DNA from: Puffinus mauretanicus
Taxonomy: Eukaryota > Chordata > Aves > Procellariiformes > Procellariidae
NCBI GenBank assembly: GCA_023333565.1
Contig: JAJKFH010003627.1
Location: 5,933,501 to 5,997,500 of the forward strand
Direction of reading: 5' to 3'
Length of the DNA: 64,000 nucleotides
Each line of letters opens with the position of its first letter. Position 1 is the first letter of the stretch. The notes beneath the pieces were generated by a model, which ran no database searches, was not told where the DNA came from, and worked only from the letters and a program-made list of their open reading frames with translations. The translations under genes and the position numbers were made by a program. Shown here piece after piece: positions 58,851 through 64,000 of the stretch.

Positions 58851-61800
58851 GCGGTTCTGATCTATCTTGTTCTCTGTTCTGATCAAACCTGCAAAGATCA
58901 GTCACTCAGCTTAGGTTTAGCTGAACTGTCCAATTTAAAAAGAGAAACAACGTTTAGGTCAGGATACCACCAGTCAGGACAGACAGATCCATAGTGTTCA
59001 CTCTGGTCTCTGACTCCATCTTCAACATACCGTGTGACTGTGGGCATGTCTGGGAATGCCGCTAATGCAACAGATTTCACCCTAGCAAGACTTTTTTCCA
59101 CTTCCCTGGGATGTTGAGAAGTTTAGCAATGACAGTTTTGAGGTCCTTCTGAGACAACAGCCAAAAGAACATTATTATTTAGGGTGATCATATTTCCATA
59201 ATAAAAACTTGGGGCATTTTTATTGTCAGCATTTCTCATGATTGCAAAACAGTCCAAATGTCCCTTTTATGGTGTTCTGAAAATGTCAGCTTTTGATTAT
59301 GCCTCCACATGTATATATTTCTCAGAGCAAGGACATAGGGTTTTATTTTGCCAAGTAACATCACATTCTGATGAGTTTCATTAATACAGCTGATTGGAAG
59401 AGGCCATCTCTGTCCCTGTGGTAAATGCCATTATTTTGGCATTCAGATTTTGGCCTCCACTAGGGTCAAAGAAAGAAAAAAAAATATAATACCTAAACTC
59501 TTACAGGATGTAAATACTAAAAAAAAATGTTATTTTTTTTCGTAAATCAGAACAAATCCTATAGTGCACAACTACAGAGATGCACATTCAGGAAAAGTGA
59601 GACTGACTGGGACTAGGGCCTGAGATTTAGATTTCCTAGAAAGTACCAAAGGAACTCTTTAAAAAGCAGCCATTTATCTTCACCTGGGAAAAACCCACAA
59701 ATTTCAGGACAGCAAACTAAAGTTTCACTTTGACCCAGTGAATATCCTCAGAATCTCCTTCATGCACAGAAGATATTGAACAAACCCAACTTCAAGCAGA
59801 AGGTGGGACCAGATTTGAACCTTAGTGAACCAGCTGAGCAAACAGTGGGTTTGGGTGCGTTTTTGCACATCTGTCTTTGCTCTTTGCTAATGGGGATGCT
59901 AGGTGCACCTTTCTTAAGCATCTAACATTCTGCTCAGGTTAGAGTTGCATCTTGAACCAACATTGCATTGTTACGAAAATTGAACACCGACTATGTTGAA
60001 ATCGATTAACGGGAAAACACTGAATGATCCAGATTTTCTAAAGGAAGCTGCTGAACAATAAGAAAAAGTAAGTTTTGTCTCACAAGAACGGAGCTGGAGT
60101 AAGAGAACTGCAGCATATCGAGTACAGTTTGAAACGCTTTGCTTTTCACATATTCATTTCTGACTATTTTCTTCCAGCTTAAAATTTCTTGTAAACTGAA
60201 TCAGAATACTGACATGAAAAGCCTTGGAGTTTATTACCTCGATGTAGCGTTAGCTCAGGAAGTCAAAATCAGGAGGTCTTAGTTTTAAGCCAGAAAATCT
60301 CTTTGGAAGGTAAGATTGTAGTAATTCTAGAGGACTTGTTCATAGCTTCATAGCATGAAAACATCCTGCTATTACGTAGAAAGCAAGGCTCCACATCAGC
60401 AGTTATTCTCTTTTGACCTGCCTCAGAGCCAAGTCCCAAATTTAACATTTCAGGCTTGAATCATGCATTACAAGATAAAACAAAGTCCCCAACGTCCTCC
60501 TCCCTCCTCCAGCTAAATAAAAACAAAATTATTTCAGGCAAAGAAGTCATGAACAAGCCAAACACAGCAGGGCCATACTGTGCAGCCTGACATTGTTGGC
60601 TCTAAATAAACAAACAAATGCACATTCATTTTGACAAACAACTGAAGAGCTGCACTGCACAGAAAGAAGAGTCCAGGGGCCAATATTCATTCCCAGGGCA
60701 AGTACGTTGGCTTTGGTGGAATTACTCAATAGGTTTGCAGAGCCATTGTGCTTTTCTCACTTCCAGCAATATCCAAGCACATCTGAATCACATTCTTTTG
60801 CTAACTGTTTCCTCTCTCCCTGTACAAGAGCAGCCCTAACGCAAGGAGCAGCAAAAAGATCAGGCTTTGTTGTCTTTTCTGCCTGCTCCAATATTTCAAG
60901 TACTTTGGGGCCTTGCTAGTTCCCTTGAACAGCAGCCATTTCTTGGTATATTCGGCATAAATTATACAATTATGTTTCATATCATCACAAGGCATCCGCA
61001 AATGAATAGCAGACACCCCTTTGCACTCAGCCTGTTTAAACAGGATGCCGACAGAGGAAAGAATGTGTAATACAATGAGTGCATGCTATTTCCAATGGCA
61101 AGAGCCCTTTTACACCTGCATAAATAGAGCTGGGCCTGGCTGGTTATAGAGGCATTGTCTCTTCCAGTTACATGCCCAGCTGTTACACCAACCATTGTTT
61201 TCTTTACGGTTTGGTGTGCTGGCCTGCCTTCCACATTGACTTAAACCTCTACCTGAGTGATTATCTTTGTGAAAAGACAGACAAGTAACAATAGAAAGTA
61301 ACAATATACTGCAAAGACATTGCTGGAGCTCTTTAGCACAGCAAAGAGAAGTTTCACTGAATAAATATGCTGCTGAACCTGACCCTTTGGTTGCCATAGA
61401 TGTGAAAAGCAACTTGTTTCAGTTCCTCCACTGGCTATTGTGAAATTTGCTATACATGGTCCCAGTGTCAATAGACTTCAAATTTTACTGACCACTATGG
61501 GTCTGAGCTCTGATTGAACACTTCTGTTCCTACTTCAGGTGCAAGCCATAATTTTTAGCTTTCATCCAGGATCACTTCTGAGGCACTCTCCCGCCTCACA
61601 TCAGCTCTCCAGAGAGATTCAGTGACTCTTCTCTTTCCCTCCGGTGGGGTCTGGCCCAGATGTTGCAAATAATGATGTGGTAGAGCCTGGGAATTCAGAT
61701 GGATCACCTTGGACACTGAAAGTCTAGCCTAGTTGATAGGCTTATATTCAGACTTCCTGATCTGGTCCTTAAAATGGCCATGGGTGCCTGCTCTTGTTCA

Positions 61801-63340
61801 AGTGAATGACTCAACAAATCCTGCTCCCAGACTTAATCCCTGGAGGCAAGCTCTCCAGAAATAATGAGGAACCTTAATCTATCTTGGGTATCAGAGGTGA
61901 TTCCCCAAACCTAGCCATGGCAATGAAAGGTTTTGTGCACAACTTGTCATAAATACACTGCAGGAGGAAAAAAATAGAAGAAACATGAATTCTCCAGACA
62001 CTGCAGTATGGATGGGTGAAATGCCCCATCATCAGCTGTCAGCTGCCATTGGATGATCAGAAGACTTCAATATTTAAAACAGACTTTTAAACCAGATGCA
62101 GTGCTAGATTAAAAACTATAAACCTGTTTAATTGTTTGGCATTATGCAAGGAACGGTTTGTTTAATTAGAAGGTATTTGGCAACTTGTTAGATTGTAAAA
62201 TGTTTGACAATATGCCAGTCAGACCCTTGAAGCGATAATAGCAACATAGGACTTGTGCATGTTGTACATTTTGTGCCACATGTGGGGTACATGTCTTACA
62301 ATGGAACCATTTTGAAGTGGATTTATTGGCTGGGGAAAGTGTCGGTTGAGCAATGCAATTATTTTGCAAAATAGCTACTGCATAAGCAAAGTCAGTGAAG
62401 GATTTCTCCAGGCACTATCCACGCAGGACATCTCTAGTTTTGGTCCTCAGGCTATCCTGCTTTTACCCTCTGCACTAGAGTGCTTGGCCCTGCACACATT
62501 GGGAACCTCTGGATCTTTTTTACTAACCCCAGCATTTATCACTCCTTGGTACATGACTCAAAGCATCTCTCTTAAATCAGGATTTTAATGGCCTACTCTC
62601 TCATCTGGTTGAAGAGATAAAAGACATTAAGACAAAATGCTACTCCTATAGTGCATTAGCTTTACTGTGGTTGTCTGTGAAGGACAAGATACTACAGACA
62701 TGGACAGCATAACACCCATCCAGATAAATATGAGCAAGCCATCCACATGGAGACATTTCTGCTCATATTATCATGTTTCCTGCATGTGTTTTAAAAAGTG
62801 AATGTTGACTGGACACCGGCACAGTTCTTTGCCTTTTTAGAGGGGTAAGCTGACTTCATTGTGTTGAACATGTTGATACAAAAATAAACAGATGACAACT
62901 CAGTAATTTCACTGATTGGAAATGTGAAGGGATCAGGTCCTTTGGGGTTATATCAGGTAACCTGGCTTCCAGTTAGAGCAGCTTTTCCCTGTGTTTTTTT
63001 CTGGCCCTTCTGGTTTTGTTCTAACAGAGAAAGAAAATGGAAATAATAGAAAATACATGAACAGAACTGGTCAAAAAATGTCAGTGCATAGTTTTATGTT
63101 AGAAATAGGCAAATTTGAATCCAGCTTGGCTCAGCAAAGCATTCTGATACTAACAACTACATTTTTGGCATGAGAGGAATAACAACTAATCATTTTGATT
63201 TCTTTCCTTTTGTTCTTTAAACGCTAAAATGTTATGTGTCAGTGATAATGTTCCGATTTGCTGTTTGAACATATAGTGCACACCAGTTATTACAGTACAT
63301 AAATGTGTGCATCCTTTCATACTTAACATTATGTTTCATC
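58851..63340. other. Intergenic, nothing recognised
   Basis: 4.5 kb of AT-rich unique sequence. No coding exon, RNA gene, array or clear transposon seen. Confidence 0.55.
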
Positions 63341-63344
63341 ATTG

Positions 63345-63700
63345 AAAGCTAAAGACCTTGAGAGACATTACCAACCATATCTTCCTCCATCCTGTTTTTA
63401 AAGACCTACAGTGGCAGAGACTCCAATCCCTTCCCAGGCAATCTATCCCTGTGGTTTTCTTCCTTCCACTTAAAAAGTTTTTCCTCCTGTCTAACCCAAA
63501 CAACCACTACTGCAATTTAAGCCCATTGCTTCTTGCCTTGTCCCTAGTGGATATCGAGAAGAGTTCATTACCTCTGTCTTTGCAGCAGTCTTTAACATAT
63601 TTGAAGACTGTTATCACGACTGTCTCACAGTTGTCTTTTTTCTAGACTAAACAATCCAAGTTCTGTCAATCTTTTCCACAGAAGTTCTATTTTCAGTCCT
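63345..63700 (-). mobile_element. CR1-like LINE 3' fragment, antisense
   Basis: In order: 'gacctacagtggcagagact', 'caatcccttcccaggcaatc', 'tatccctgtgg', 'agtttttcctcctgtctaac', 'gcccattgcttcttgccttg', then 'tgaagactgttatcacgact' and 'gactaaacaatccaagttct'. This follows the antisense CR1 3' layout (bad-debt free of frameshift claims: only 3' part is present). Diverged, so an old copy. Confidence 0.85.
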
Positions 63701-64000
63701 TCTCCTCATCTTTGTCATTTTCTGCTGGATTTTCTTTTATGTAGCCATTACACTGTCTTCTTTCTGTCACATCCTTGGTTTTATCTTTGTAGCCAGAATG
63801 ATTTTCCTCCAGGTGCCCATGTACTGGCTGGTACAATTCAAACTTGAGGTGGTGTGGCATTGCTGTTATACCCCTAGTAAATAACAACAGCATGCCATGA
63901 ACCAGATCACCAGAAATTACTGACATAACATCAACTCAGCCATAGACATCAGGGCTCTGCGTTGAAATATGGAGAGGTTAAGTAACAACAGTCAGCTCAA
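63701..64000. other. Window end, nothing recognised
   Basis: The first part may still be diverged CR1. The rest shows no recognised feature. Confidence 0.5.

Noticed and set aside
1..64000. CRISPR arrays, operons, riboswitches, phage or bacterial defence systems
   Set aside because: The window is vertebrate nuclear DNA with introns, LINEs and SINEs. No direct-repeat/spacer pattern or prokaryotic gene packing is present.

Overview
The window looks like avian nuclear DNA. It carries one interrupted vertebrate gene with GT-AG introns, several CR1-type LINE fragments of the bird/reptile kind, a MIR-like SINE, and an LTR with a TG...CA structure typical of bird endogenous retroviruses. I see no Alu or L1 sequence and no prokaryotic gene organisation. 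The species cannot be fixed from this sequence. The LTR reminds me of elements common in non-galliform birds, but that is from memory only.

Region 1 to about 18.35 kb (minus strand): twelve consecutive coding exons of SLC5A9, encoding the sodium/sugar cotransporter SGLT4, lie at 18348 down to 3321. The exons join in frame, with phases 0,0,0,0,1,1,0,1,1,2,0,0, into the first 548 residues. The cytoplasmic loop after 'PIPEEK' and the last membrane helix are not found and should lie beyond base 1, so the gene is cut by the window edge. A site close to the HNF1 consensus sits about 70 bp upstream of the start codon.

Region 18.35 to 64 kb: I find no convincing protein-coding exon. This is the 5' intergenic flank of SLC5A9. 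It holds a CpG-rich island near 21.2-21.5 kb, a 199-bp near-pure pyrimidine tract at 31.55 kb, CR1 fragments at about 33.0, 41.8, 58.5 and 63.4 kb, a solo LTR at 39849-40445 with a GTTGG target-site duplication, a MIR-like SINE at 45.0 kb, and long perfect pentanucleotide arrays (GAGGA x28 at 41.7 kb, AAGGG x19 at 57.4 kb). Some unique stretches (22.6, 40.7 and 56.2 kb) have enhancer-like motif content, but this is inference only.

The window has one gene, a transporter that uses the sodium gradient to import sugars such as mannose, 1,5-anhydroglucitol and fructose in epithelia, plus flanking non-coding DNA shaped by retroelements and microsatellites. I did not find a new multi-gene system. 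The most useful second looks are the weak exon-10 splice donor, the HNF1-like promoter site, the intact solo LTR, and the purine-rich pentanucleotide arrays, one of which grew directly on a CR1 tail.
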